From an uncultured Methanobrevibacter sp. (lineage in GTDB: Archaea; Methanobacteriota; Methanobacteria; Methanobacteriales; Methanobacteriaceae): a DNA stretch of 64,000 nt. The stretch is taken from NCBI RefSeq assembly GCF_937881195.1, contig NZ_CALGFC010000007.1, forward strand, positions 22,230 to 86,229, read 5' to 3'. Of this stretch, positions 47,070 through 57,017 are shown piece after piece (the first letter of the stretch is position 1; every line of letters starts with the position of its first letter). The position numbers and the translations under genes are program-made. A model generated the notes under the pieces. It was not told where the DNA came from. It ran no database searches and worked only from the letters and a program-made list of their open reading frames with translations.

Positions 47070-48077
47070 CTATCGAGTGTAAAAATCCTTTACTCTTACA
47101 GTATCATCTAAGAAAGGTGTTGAAACTTCATGAAGTATTGTGTTTTCAGTAGCTACAATAGAATGTTTAATATCAGGCTCAATTCTTATTGTATCATTTT
47201 TACCAAAGTATTCTTTTCTATCATTGAAATCTATATAACCGGCTCCAGAAAGTATATACATTGTTTCATCCTTTTTCTCATGATAATGGAAACTAGTTTG
47301 AAAGCCTTCCTTGATGAAAAGTTCTTTAGTCAAATATTTTTCAGTATAAATTAAAACTTTTTCATATCCCCATGGTTTATCAGTTCTACTTTCATATTCC
47401 TGTCTGACTGTTTCAAGCTCTTTAGATGTATCTATGGCCATCCAAAACAAACCATCTTCTTTGTAATACCCAATTTTATTTTCTTTAGCCATTAAGGGAA
47501 ATAGTGTTTTTTCTATATCTCCTGTTTTAAAATCTCCAAAATCAATTCCCCCTTTAGAAAAATAAACACCACCATTTATATAATAATCAAGAAGAGGTTT
47601 TTCTTTAAATGAAACTAATCTATCACCACTAGTTTCAACAATACCATAAGGAGATTGCATCTGTGTTATAAAAATATTAAATGGATAGTCTGATTTTTCA
47701 CCTTGTTCAATCATTTTTTTAAGGTTTAAATCAGCAACAACATCACCATTACGAATGATACATTGTTTATAATCGTTAGCAATTGCATCCATACCTAGAC
47801 GAATTGCATTTAGTGTTCCAAGGGGTTCATCTTCTATGACATAATGAATATTTACCCCTTTATATTGATCACTAAATCTTTCTTTTATTTTTTCATTTAA
47901 AAATCCTGTTAAAAGGTAAACATCCTCAACACCAGCATTTTTAAAATCAAATAATTGTTTATCTAAAATAGTGTAATCATCTTTAATTTCAACGAGTGGT
48001 TTTGGAATTTTTTCTGTTATAGGTCTAAGTCGTTTTCCAAATCCTCCGCAGAGGATCATCCCGGCAGTTTCTGACAT
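47070..48077 (-). CDS. sugar-phosphate nucleotidyltransferase fused to a cupin domain
   Basis: Residues 1-225 form a nucleotidyltransferase (LCGGFGKRLRPITEKIPKP, RNGDVVAD, FKEKP, INGGVY), most like mannose-1-phosphate or related guanylyltransferases. Residues about 240-335 are a cupin with FHYHEKKDETMYIL (metal His/Glu) as in phosphomannose isomerase-like domains. This suggests an enzyme that makes an activated sugar, possibly GDP-mannose for Gmd. The order is that of ManC/AlgA, but the nucleotidyltransferase part is the shorter type. It is followed by the UDP-xylose synthase gene, 86 bases on. Confidence 0.85.
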   Translation of the reverse strand: MSETAGMILCGGFGKRLRPITEKIPKPLVEIKDDYTILDKQLFDFKNAGVEDVYLLTGFLNEKIKERFSDQYKGVNIHYVIEDEPLGTLNAIRLGMDAIANDYKQCIIRNGDVVADLNLKKMIEQGEKSDYPFNIFITQMQSPYGIVETSGDRLVSFKEKPLLDYYINGGVYFSKGGIDFGDFKTGDIEKTLFPLMAKENKIGYYKEDGLFWMAIDTSKELETVRQEYESRTDKPWGYEKVLIYTEKYLTKELFIKEGFQTSFHYHEKKDETMYILSGAGYIDFNDRKEYFGKNDTIRIEPDIKHSIVATENTILHEVSTPFLDDTVRVKDFYTR

Positions 48078-48404
48078 TTTAGTTCCTCAATGTTTATTAT
48101 ATATGTAATTGTTTATTATATATGTAATTTTTATATTATATTATTATTTAAAGTATTATATAAATAAAACTGAAAAATTGGTTAATTTATAAAAAAATAA
48201 CAAAAATATAATTAAATAATAAATTTTAAAATAAACAAATTTATATAGAATTAAATTTTTAGAATAATTAATTATAATTAATTCATTTTACAAAGCAAAT
48301 ATTCATTCATATTATAATATAATATTAATTTATTAACTATTAAAAATATTTATTATTAAAAATATTAAATAATAAAATAAATTATAAAAAGATTAAAAAT
48401 AATT
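48078..48404. repeat. spacer with a duplicated 19-bp promoter-like element
   Basis: GTTTATTATATATGTAATT occurs twice in tandem at about 48092-48129, just upstream of the nucleotidyltransferase gene, and contains a TATA-like core. The rest is A/T without a gene. Confidence 0.45.
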
Positions 48405-50186
48405 TTATTCAACAGTAACACATTTAGCTAAATTTTTAGGTTTATCTGGATCTAATCCTCTTTTTACACTAATATAATATGACAATAATTGTAATGGAAC
48501 AACATAAATAAGTGGTGCAATAATCTCATTTACATTCTCATCAATACAAAAAGAGTCTGTAACTTCTGTTTTTATAAATTCATCAGCACAAGATCCAATA
48601 GCAATTACATTAGCACCTCTAGCTTTTACTTCCTCTAAATTACTTATTGTTTTATCATAATTATCTCCGGGAGGCACTATAACAACAACTGGGACATTAT
48701 CATCAATTAAGGCTAATGGACCATGTTTCAGCTCTCCTGCAGCATATCCCTCACCATGAATATATGTTATTTCTTTTAGTTTGAGAGCTCCTTCTAATGC
48801 TGTTGGATAAGATAAACCTCTTCCAATGAAAAAGAAATCATTTACATTAATATATTTAGATGCAATTTCACTTATTTCTCCCTCTTTAGCTAAAATTTCA
48901 GAAATATATTCTGGAACTTCATCAAGACTATCCAATAGTTTTTTATTATTTGCTAAAATCGCGGCAAACATGTATATACATATTAATTGACTAATATAAG
49001 TTTTTGTCGCAGCTACCCCAATCTCAGGACCTGCTCTAGTATATATAACAAAATCAGCTTCACGAGTAGCTGAACTTCCTAAAACATTCACAATAGCAAG
49101 TGTTTTAGATGTTTTTTTAGCTACTTTCAAAGCTTTAAGTGTATCTGCAGTTTCTCCAGATTGACTAATAAATATAACAAGAGTATCTTTATTTAAAGTA
49201 TTAGCAGAATATTTAAACTCTGAAGCAAGAATAACATCGGTGGGAATTCCTGCCATTGATTCAATTAAATACTTACCTGTTAAAGAAGCATGATAAGAAG
49301 TACCACAAGCAACAAAACATATTCTACTTATATTTCCTATTTCAGTTATTATTTCATTAATATTATCTCTTTCAGAAAGTGTATCTTTAATAGCAGAATC
49401 TTGTTCATGGATCTCTTTTAGCATGAAATAATCATAACCTTCTTTTTGAGCCATTTCTGCATCCCATTCAATAAGATTGATCTTTTTATCAACAATATTA
49501 TCTTTAGAATCTTTAACAATTACTCCATCATGATTGAGTATAGCTATTTCCCCATTATCAACATATATAACATTTTTTGTATAATTTAATATAGCTGGTG
49601 CATCAGAAGCAATGAAATAATCTTTATCTCCAACACCAATAATCAATGGACTGTCTTTTCTCGCAGCTACTATTTCATTAGGATTATTTTTAGAGATTGC
49701 CCCTATAGCATATGATCCTTTTATAATCTTAAGAGTTTTTTTCAAGGCATCTTCTAAGTTAAACCCTTTATCCATATATTTTTCAATTAAAATAGGGATG
49801 ACTTCTGTATCTGTTTGAGAATGGAATATATAGCCCTCAGATTCAAGTGATTCCCTAATTTCACCAAAATTTTCAATTATTCCATTATGTACAACAGAAA
49901 TATTTCCTTCATTGCTGATATGAGGATGTGAATTTTCTTTGCTAGGTATTCCATGAGTTGCCCACCTAACATGAGCTATTCCTGTAGACCCAGGAAGTTC
50001 TCCAAGATCAATTTTGTCATCCACCTCTTTAATTTTACCTGAACCTTTTTTTAAGTGAATACCATTTTCATCAACTGTAGAAATTCCTACAGAATCATAC
50101 CCTCGATATTCAAGCTTGCTAATGCATTCTAAAAGAATTGGAGCTGCTTTTCTATTAGTTAATACACATCCAACAATCCCACACAT
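48405..50186 (-). CDS. glmS: glutamine-fructose-6-phosphate aminotransferase (isomerising)
   Basis: GlmS makes glucosamine 6-phosphate, the entry to amino sugars for pseudomurein and glycans. The 593-residue protein begins MCGIVG; Cys2 is the N-terminal nucleophile, so the start is ATG 50186 and not the longer open frame upstream, which reads through 15-bp repeats. The glutaminase domain shows RGYDSVG, ARWATHG and HNGIIENF. The two SIS domains show ACGTSYHASL, ISQSGETADT, GPEIGVAATKT and the HGEGYAAGELKHGP motif. The end KNLAKCVTVE carries the conserved synthase tail. It lies at the head of the glycan locus. Confidence 0.97.
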   Translation of the reverse strand: MCGIVGCVLTNRKAAPILLECISKLEYRGYDSVGISTVDENGIHLKKGSGKIKEVDDKIDLGELPGSTGIAHVRWATHGIPSKENSHPHISNEGNISVVHNGIIENFGEIRESLESEGYIFHSQTDTEVIPILIEKYMDKGFNLEDALKKTLKIIKGSYAIGAISKNNPNEIVAARKDSPLIIGVGDKDYFIASDAPAILNYTKNVIYVDNGEIAILNHDGVIVKDSKDNIVDKKINLIEWDAEMAQKEGYDYFMLKEIHEQDSAIKDTLSERDNINEIITEIGNISRICFVACGTSYHASLTGKYLIESMAGIPTDVILASEFKYSANTLNKDTLVIFISQSGETADTLKALKVAKKTSKTLAIVNVLGSSATREADFVIYTRAGPEIGVAATKTYISQLICIYMFAAILANNKKLLDSLDEVPEYISEILAKEGEISEIASKYINVNDFFFIGRGLSYPTALEGALKLKEITYIHGEGYAAGELKHGPLALIDDNVPVVVIVPPGDNYDKTISNLEEVKARGANVIAIGSCADEFIKTEVTDSFCIDENVNEIIAPLIYVVPLQLLSYYISVKRGLDPDKPKNLAKCVTVE

Positions 50187-51172
50187 AATCTTACCCATTG
50201 TAAATCTATTAATTGCAAATCTATTAATTGTAAATCTATTAATTTTAAATATATTAATATAACTATTATTAATCAAATTGTATAATCTGTAAATAATTAA
50301 TTAAATATTTGTTAAATTTAAATATTTATTGATATAAATTTTATTTAATATAAACTATTGAATTACATTATATTGAATTAATGTTTGAATTTGATATTGA
50401 ATTAAATATTTGTTAATATTTAGTAAAATGTATAAATTTGTTCTCTAAATTATCTTTACTTAATATTGATTAATAGTGTTTAATATTAATTAATATTAAT
50501 TAATATTAATTAAATATTTGTATTATCTATTATTAATATTTATCTTTATTATTATAATTTATCAAAAAATTAAATTTATTATCTCATTTTTAAAATAATT
50601 AAAAATCAGTTTTCAATTAAAGTTATTAATCATGTAAAACATATTTAATAAAGAGATATACATAATATTAGAACTAGTAATGTATAAGTAAAATTAGATA
50701 TATATACTTAACACTAGATTATCCAAATTATATTAAGATTTAATATAAAATATGTGAAATAATGATAATAATCATGAAAAAAAGTTAATATTGATTATAA
50801 AAATGAGATTAATTTTATAAAATATTTAATATGAAATTAATCTTGATAAAATATATAATATAAAATTTAATTAATATAAAATTTTAATTTTATAAAATAT
50901 GTAATATGAAATTAATCTTGATAAAATATGTGATATAAAATTTAATCTTATAAGATATATAATATAAAAATATATATCAAAAATATATTAATTGTATCAT
51001 TAAAATATTTATTTATATTGAATAATCTAAAAATATATTGAATACTTAAAATATTTAATATACTTCTATAGATCAATTATAATTAAAATAACCTGAATAT
51101 CAATTGTATTAAATAATAATTAAAAACTGCAATGTTTTAAAATCTGTAATTAAACTTATTTTGGTGTCTTAT
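50187..51172. repeat. divergent gap with 15-bp and 75-bp tandem repeats
   Basis: Next to glmS (about 50200-50260) AATCTATTAATTGTA units repeat four times with a 15-bp period, giving a false in-frame extension. Around 50470-50515 TTAATATTAA is repeated. At 50831 and 50906 the sequence ATGAAATTAATCTTGATAAA recurs in a 75-bp period. Promoters of glmS and purC must lie in this gap. No gene is seen. Confidence 0.6.
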
Positions 51173-51916
51173 ATGAGCGAAACTAAAAATTTAATTTATG
51201 CTGGAAAAGCTAAAGATGTTTATGAAACTGAAAAAGATGATGAAGTTATTGTTGCTTTTAGAGACGATATCACCGCAGGAGATGGTGAAAAAAAGGATAA
51301 TTTAAAAGGCAAAGGGCACTGCAACTCATTAATTTCTTCAAAACTTTTTGAAGTATTAGAATCCAATAATATAAAAACACAGTATATTAAATTAATCGAA
51401 AATGGATCAATGCTATCTAAAAAGTTAGATATGATCCCTCTTGAAGTTATAGCTAGAAATATAGCTACTGGAAGTTTACTTAAAAGATTTCCATTTGAAG
51501 AAAATCAAAAATTAGATCCCCCTATTATCCAAATGGATTTCAAAAATGATGAATATCATGATCCTATGTTAAATGATGAAATAACTATTAGCTTAGGAAT
51601 AGCTACTCAAGAAGAGCTAGATGAAATAAAAAATATTACTCTTAAAATAAACAAAATATTAAGTGAATTTTTAAAAGAAAAAGGAATTTTATTAGTTGAT
51701 TTTAAACTTGAATTTGGAAAAGATGAAAAAGGAAATATTGTTTTAGGAGATGAAATTAGTCCTGATACATGTAGATATTGGGATATTGATACCCTAGAAA
51801 CTTTAGATAAAGATTCTTTTAGAAAAGGTCAAGATAATGTTATGGATATTTATGAACAAGTATGTAACATGATAGTTAATAAAGAAGACCTTGCTAAATG
51901 GGGAGTTTCTTTCTAA
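51173..51916 (+). CDS. purC: phosphoribosylaminoimidazole-succinocarboxamide synthase
   Basis: PurC joins aspartate to CAIR in purine synthesis. I choose the ATG at 51173 (MSETKNLIYAGKAKDVYET) over the TTG four codons upstream because GGTG lies six bases before it; this gives 247 residues, the usual length. Family marks are AGKAKDVY, FRDDITAGDGEKK, KGHCNSLIS, PLEVIARNIATGSLLKR, DFKLEFGKD and GDEISPDTCRYWD. It is the first gene of purC-purS-purQ. Confidence 0.96.
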   Translation: MSETKNLIYAGKAKDVYETEKDDEVIVAFRDDITAGDGEKKDNLKGKGHCNSLISSKLFEVLESNNIKTQYIKLIENGSMLSKKLDMIPLEVIARNIATGSLLKRFPFEENQKLDPPIIQMDFKNDEYHDPMLNDEITISLGIATQEELDEIKNITLKINKILSEFLKEKGILLVDFKLEFGKDEKGNIVLGDEISPDTCRYWDIDTLETLDKDSFRKGQDNVMDIYEQVCNMIVNKEDLAKWGVSF

Positions 51917-51995
51917 ATGAGAAGTTTAATTAAATAAATTAATAATTCTAAAAATATTTAAAAATAATCAAAAATACCATATTAAATGTGATAAA

Positions 51996-52241
51996 ATGAT
52001 GTTTGATGTTGAAGTTAAAATCTCATTAAAAAAAGGAATGTTAAATCCAGAAGGTTCAACAATAGAAAGAGCACTGGACTTACTTGGATATAAAGTTAAA
52101 AATACTGATACCATAGATATTATTACTTTCCAAATTGAAGAAGAAAATGAAGAAAAAGTTCTAGAAGAAGTTGATGACATGTGTCAAAGATTGCTTTGTA
52201 ATCCGGTAATTCATGATTATGAAATAACTGTAAATAGTTAA
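51996..52241 (+). CDS. purS: phosphoribosylformylglycinamidine synthase subunit PurS
   Basis: This 81-residue protein is the small bridging subunit of the PurSQL complex. It shows the family pattern: FDVEVKISLKKGMLNPEGSTIERAL at the start, then LGYKV, FQIEEENEEKVLEEVDDMC and NPVIHDYEI. The start is ATG 51996 or 51999, preceded by GTGATAAA. It ends 16 bases before purQ; purL is not in the window. Confidence 0.95.
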   Translation: MMFDVEVKISLKKGMLNPEGSTIERALDLLGYKVKNTDTIDIITFQIEEENEEKVLEEVDDMCQRLLCNPVIHDYEITVNS

Positions 52242-52257
52242 TGGGGAGTAAAAAGAG

Positions 52258-52911
52258 ATGAAAATAGGAGTAATAAGGTTTCCCGGATCTAATTGTGATC
52301 GAGATGTCTATCATGCAATCGAATTAGCTGGTGGAGAAGGAGAATATGTATGGTGGAACAAAGAAGATCTTAGCTATTTAGATGCAGTAGTTATACCTGG
52401 AGGATTTTCTTATGGAGATTACTTGCGTGCAGGAGCAATAGCATCGATTACTCCAGTAGTGGAAGGAATAAAATCTCTTGTAAAAGAAGAAAAACCTGTG
52501 CTTGGAATATGTAATGGTGCTCAAATTCTAGCTGAAATCGGTTTAGTTCCAGGAATTTTTACTGTAAATGAAGATCCAAAATTTAATTGTGAATGGGTTG
52601 ATTTGAAAGTATCAACAAACAGAACTCCATTTACAAGTAATTTCAAAAAAGATGACATAATTAAAATGCCAGTTGCTCATGCTGAAGGTAGATACTTTGT
52701 TGAAGATATTGATTTATTGAAAAGTCAAGACCAAATAGTTCTTCAGTTTTCTAATAAAAATCCAAATGGTTCTCTTGAAGGTATCACTGGTGTTTGTGAT
52801 GAATCAGGACTTGTTTGTGCAGTTATGCCCCATCCAGAAAGAGCATCAGAAGAAATTTTAGGTTCAGTAGATGGTTTAAATTTTTTTAAAGGGATTTTGA
52901 AAAATTTATAA
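52258..52911 (+). CDS. purQ: phosphoribosylformylglycinamidine synthase glutaminase subunit PurQ
   Basis: PurQ provides ammonia from glutamine to PurL. The 217-residue class I amidotransferase has FPGSNCDRD, PGGFSYGDYLRAGA, the nucleophile Cys in GICNGAQILAE, AHAEGRYF and the His-Glu pair in MPHPERASE. GGGGAG precedes the ATG. It is the third gene of the purine operon here. Confidence 0.96.
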   Translation: MKIGVIRFPGSNCDRDVYHAIELAGGEGEYVWWNKEDLSYLDAVVIPGGFSYGDYLRAGAIASITPVVEGIKSLVKEEKPVLGICNGAQILAEIGLVPGIFTVNEDPKFNCEWVDLKVSTNRTPFTSNFKKDDIIKMPVAHAEGRYFVEDIDLLKSQDQIVLQFSNKNPNGSLEGITGVCDESGLVCAVMPHPERASEEILGSVDGLNFFKGILKNL

Positions 52912-53035
52912 ATATTAATCAAATAGATAGAAATTTATATAAATAATTCAAATTTAAAAAAAATTAAATATTGAAATTTAAATAAAAAATTAAATATTGA
53001 AATTTAAATAAAAATTTAAATATTAAGGTGAATAT

Positions 53036-53761
53036 ATGACTGTTTATCTGGTTGGAGCTGGTCCTGGAGATCCCGAACTTATTACACTTAAAGCTATAAA
53101 AGCACTAAAAAGAGCAAATGTTGTTATATACGACAGATTAGCTAATGAAGATATTTTACAACATGCTCCTAATGCAAAATTGATCTATGTAGGTAAAAAA
53201 GCAGGAGAACATTATAAATCTCAAGAAGAAATTAATAAAATTATTATTAATGAAGCAAAGAATGAATCAAATAAAACCATTGTCCGACTCAAAGGAGGCG
53301 ACCCTTTTGTATTTGGAAGAGGTGGAGAAGAAATATTAGAACTTATAAAAGAGGAAATCCCTTTTGAAGTTATTCCTGGTGTAACCTCAGCTATAGGAGC
53401 GCCAACAACAGTTGGTCTTCCAGTTACTCATAGAGGAGTAGCTACATCATTTACAGTTGTTACTGGACATGAAGATCCTACAAAAGATAAAAAACAAGTT
53501 AAATGGGATTATACTGCAGATACAATAATTGTTTTAATGGGAATAGGAAAAATACAAGAAAATACTGCCGAAATGATGAAATATAGAAGTCCTGAAACAC
53601 CGGCATGCGTTATTGAAAATGGTACACTTCCTAATGAAAAAATTATTTTTGGAACATTGGAAAATATAGCTAAAAAAGATATTAATACTCCTGCAATATT
53701 AATTGTTGGAAATGTTATAGATGTTTTTAAAGAAATAAAAAGTTTTAAAGATAATAATTAA
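53036..53761 (+). CDS. cobA: uroporphyrinogen-III C-methyltransferase
   Basis: CobA (SUMT) adds two methyl groups from SAM to uroporphyrinogen III, giving precorrin-2 for cobalamin, sirohaem and coenzyme F430. The 241-residue protein shows LVGAGPGDPELITLKA, VVIYDRLA, RLKGGDPFVFGRGGEE, VIPGVTSAIG and the SAM-site LPVTHRG with TGHEDP. AAGGTGA precedes the ATG. hemD follows 91 bases on. Confidence 0.97.
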   Translation: MTVYLVGAGPGDPELITLKAIKALKRANVVIYDRLANEDILQHAPNAKLIYVGKKAGEHYKSQEEINKIIINEAKNESNKTIVRLKGGDPFVFGRGGEEILELIKEEIPFEVIPGVTSAIGAPTTVGLPVTHRGVATSFTVVTGHEDPTKDKKQVKWDYTADTIIVLMGIGKIQENTAEMMKYRSPETPACVIENGTLPNEKIIFGTLENIAKKDINTPAILIVGNVIDVFKEIKSFKDNN

Positions 53762-53852
53762 TATTTAGAACCAGATAAATATTTAGAATAATGATATTAA
53801 AAATACAATAATCAATTTTATTTCCAATAGATTCAATAAAGGAGATGTAAAT

Positions 53853-54632
53853 ATGAAAAAATGTGAAAAAGAAACAATAGTAGCTATCACAAGACCTTTT
53901 AATAGAGTAGATGAAGCTGTATCAATTGTAGAATCATATGGAGCAACACCATTTATAGCTCCAACATTGGAATTGAAATTGACCAATACAGAATCTCTTA
54001 AATCACTAATTGAATTAGCTGATGATTTAGACTGGTTGATATTTACTTCTCCAACATCCATAGAGTCAATTTTCAAATTTTATCCTAATTTTGGAGAGTT
54101 GATTAATGAAAACTGTCAAATTGCTACTATAGGACATAAAACACAAGAAATGGCAAATGAATATGGTTTAGGCACAGATCTTGTTCCTGATGAATATACC
54201 GCAGAAGGACTTCTTGAATCATTCAAAGAGATTAACATTAATAATAGTCTTATTGGACTTCCAAGAACATTGAGTGCTAGAGATACCCTTCCAGAAGGGT
54301 TAGAAAAAATGGGTGCTGATGTCATACTCGCTGAAAGTTATGAATCAATTATTCCCCTTGATACAGTGCGAATTGAAGTTTTAATTAGTAAAATACTAAG
54401 CTCTGAAATTGATGCAATTACATTTACAAGTCCATTAACTGCAGAAAACCTTTTTAAAATAGCGAGTGATGAACAAATTCCAGAATTAGTTAATAAATTA
54501 TCAAATAGTATTTTAACTGTAGCTATTGGACCTATTACAGATAAAACTCTTAAAAAATTTAAAGTGAAATCAATATATCCAAATAAATATACAGTTCAAG
54601 ACATGATGGAATTATTGTTTGAAAATATATAA
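53853..54632 (+). CDS. hemD: uroporphyrinogen-III synthase
   Basis: HemD closes hydroxymethylbilane to uroporphyrinogen III, the substrate of the CobA encoded just upstream. The 259-residue protein has the low-conservation two-domain family pattern: TRPFNRVDEAVSIVESYGATPFIAPTLEL at the start, WLIFTSPTSIESIF, LPRTLSARDTLPEGLEKMGADV and DAITFTSPLTAENL. AAGGAGATG precedes the ATG at 53853. Confidence 0.93.
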   Translation: MKKCEKETIVAITRPFNRVDEAVSIVESYGATPFIAPTLELKLTNTESLKSLIELADDLDWLIFTSPTSIESIFKFYPNFGELINENCQIATIGHKTQEMANEYGLGTDLVPDEYTAEGLLESFKEININNSLIGLPRTLSARDTLPEGLEKMGADVILAESYESIIPLDTVRIEVLISKILSSEIDAITFTSPLTAENLFKIASDEQIPELVNKLSNSILTVAIGPITDKTLKKFKVKSIYPNKYTVQDMMELLFENI

Positions 54633-54656
54633 AAAATTAGCTTTTTATTATGATTA

Positions 54657-54688
54657 GTTAATAATTTATATATTATTAACTTTTTTTT
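54657..54688 (+). terminator. intrinsic-type terminator after hemD
   Basis: GTTAATAAT (54657-54665) and ATTATTAAC (54672-54680) form a 9-bp stem with a 6-base loop, directly followed by eight T (54681-54688), 25 bases after the hemD stop. Confidence 0.7.
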
Positions 54689-55091
54689 AGCTTCTATTCA
54701 TGAAAAATTAATTTATAAATTTGATTTTTATATATTTATCTATAATACTTTATTTTTATATCTTTTAGTTTTATATTTTTAATTATATATCTTTAATTTT
54801 ACGATTTTAATTATATAATTTCTCATTTTATATTATTTTTAATTTTACTACTTATTATATTAATTTTTTAAATTATTTTTTTATTTTTTTTAATTATAAT
54901 ATAAAAAATAGTGAATAAAATAGTTTAAAATAATAAAATTAAAGATTGAAAATAAATATAAAAGAAATAAAAAAATAATTAATAAATTTAGCATTAAAAA
55001 CAAGAAAAATAAAAAATAGTAAATAAAAAAAGGAAATAAAGATGAAAATTATAGATATACAAAAATAATTTAGGAAAATTAAATAATATTC
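54689..55091. other. AT-rich space between convergent genes
   Basis: T-rich on the hemD side (repeated TTTTATAT(C/T)TTTA words at 54720-54850) and A-rich on the helicase side. This strand bias matches poly-T downstream of both converging genes. No reading frame or RNA is seen. Confidence 0.5.
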
Positions 55092-56381
55092 CTATTCATC
55101 TTTAAACATTTTCATCAAAGCAGCTGCAATATCTATTGAATTATATCCTATTTCAATCAAAGATTCTACCTGATGAATTTCATTATTCAAGTTATTATCT
55201 TCTATGGATTTTTTAACTTTATCTAAGACTAAATTATCTTTAATATTTTTAATATCATCCAATGAAGGGACTTTCTGTTGTTTTATTTTTGATTTTGTAT
55301 ATTTTTGAATATCTCTGAGTTTATATATCTCTTTTCCTGCTACAAATGTAAATGCATAACCAGTTTTTCCAGCTCGTCCAGTTCTTCCAATCCTATGTAC
55401 ATAATACTCATTATCATTAGGTACATCATAATTAAAAACAGCTTCAACATCAGGAACATCAATACCTCTTGCAGCAACATCAGTAGCAACTAATATCTCG
55501 ATTTTTCCTTTTCTGAATTTGTTCATTACTTTATCTCTTTGAGCCTGTCTCATATCTCCATGGATACCATCAACATCGTAACCACGGCTTTTTAAATCCC
55601 TTACAAGACGATCAACTCTCCTTTTAGTATTACAAAATACTAAAACTAAGTTTAAATCATATATATCCATTAATCGAGAGAATAATTCAAGTTTAATCTT
55701 TTCCCTTGCTTCAAAATATATTTGTTCAATTTCAGGAGCAGTTATCAAGTGCTGAGCTACTCTTAAATGTTTAGGATTTTTTTGATAATGATGAGTTAAT
55801 TTCTTAATAGCTTTTGGCATTGTAGCTGAAAAAAGCAAAGTTTGCCTATTCTTAGGAGTTTTTCTTAATATTTTTTCAATATCATCTCTGAATCCCATAT
55901 CAAGCATTTCATCAGCTTCATCTAAAACAACTGTTTCTATTCCAGATAAATCCAAAGTTCCTCTTTCAATATGATCAATTATACGACCAGGAGTCCCAAT
56001 GATAATATGAACTCCTTTTTTAAGAGCCCTAATTTGTCTTCCAATAGGTTGACCCCCATATACTGGAAGTACATGTAACTTTTTCATAAAAGAAGATAAT
56101 TTTCCCAATTCTTTAGCTACTTGTAAACTAAGTTCACGTGTAGGACATATAATAATAGCTTGTGGGGCTTTATCTTCAACAAAAATTTTCTCTAAAACAG
56201 GTATTCCAAATGCAACTGTTTTACCAGTTCCAGTTTGTGCTTGTCCAATAATATCTTTACCTTCTAGAGCTTCAGGTATTGTTAAACCTTGAATTGGTGT
56301 TGGTTCTTCAAAACCCATATCTTTTATTGCTTTCTTAATTTCATTTGATATATCAAAATTATAAAATGATGTTTGTTCCAT
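55092..56381 (-). CDS. DEAD-box ATP-dependent RNA helicase
   Basis: The 429-residue protein carries the full motif set: Q motif (GFEEPTPIQ), AQTGTGKT (I), PTRELSLQ (Ia), GTPGRIIDH, DEAD (II), FSAT (III), VFCNTKRRVD (IV), ATDVAARGIDVPDV (V) and HRIGRTGRAG (VI). It is DeaD/CsdA-like and probably unwinds structured RNA, perhaps in cold response or ribosome assembly. The C-terminal 60 residues (ending in IDIAAALMKMFKDE) form a short dimerisation-like tail. It is monocistronic. Confidence 0.97.
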   Translation of the reverse strand: MEQTSFYNFDISNEIKKAIKDMGFEEPTPIQGLTIPEALEGKDIIGQAQTGTGKTVAFGIPVLEKIFVEDKAPQAIIICPTRELSLQVAKELGKLSSFMKKLHVLPVYGGQPIGRQIRALKKGVHIIIGTPGRIIDHIERGTLDLSGIETVVLDEADEMLDMGFRDDIEKILRKTPKNRQTLLFSATMPKAIKKLTHHYQKNPKHLRVAQHLITAPEIEQIYFEAREKIKLELFSRLMDIYDLNLVLVFCNTKRRVDRLVRDLKSRGYDVDGIHGDMRQAQRDKVMNKFRKGKIEILVATDVAARGIDVPDVEAVFNYDVPNDNEYYVHRIGRTGRAGKTGYAFTFVAGKEIYKLRDIQKYTKSKIKQQKVPSLDDIKNIKDNLVLDKVKKSIEDNNLNNEIHQVESLIEIGYNSIDIAAALMKMFKDE

Positions 56382-57017
56382 AAAATCTTCCTTACAAATT
56401 TAAATAAATAAAAATAGGATTAGTAAAATTTACTAAAAATAATCAATAATATAATTAAAATGACTAATTAAAAATTAATTAACAAAAATAATTAGAAACT
56501 AATTAGAAATTAACTAATAGAAATGATTAGAAATTAATTAATATAAATAATAAGAAATTAACTCATAATTAAAAGTTAATTCAAATTAGACTTTGATTTA
56601 AAATTAGATATCCGATTATAACCAAAATCTTAGAGCATAACTAAAACATTAATTACAACCAATTAAACCGCTAATTTATAATTAAAATACTAATCCAATG
56701 TTAAATAATAATGATAAACATTATTTATTATATTAATAATTAATACAAATTTTTTATTAATAAATGTTAATAAAATTCATCGTTTTATTAAAAATAGAAA
56801 AAATACTTAAAATAATATTATTAAATTGAATATAAGATTAATGATTTATTCTATTAATTCTAACATTAGTTATTATGTTATTAATCGTATTTAAATACTA
56901 TTATTAAATTTGTAAAAATCAACAAAAAAAAGATTTATGAAAATATAAAAATAAAAAATAATTATTAAATAAAAATATAAAGATTAAAGGCAAAATTTTA
57001 TAAAAATAGTAATATTA
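56382..57017. repeat. AT-rich gap with imperfect ATTAGAAATTAAT repeats
   Basis: Between 56458 and 56580 the words AATTAGAAATTAA and TAATTAAC recur six to eight times without exact period. The helicase promoter lies near 56390-56450. The remainder (56600-57000) is plain A/T sequence with no gene seen. Confidence 0.5.

Noticed and set aside
50187..50276. A 30-residue N-terminal extension of GlmS
   Set aside because: It translates 15-bp repeats, and the enzyme needs Cys at position 2, which fixes the start at 50186.
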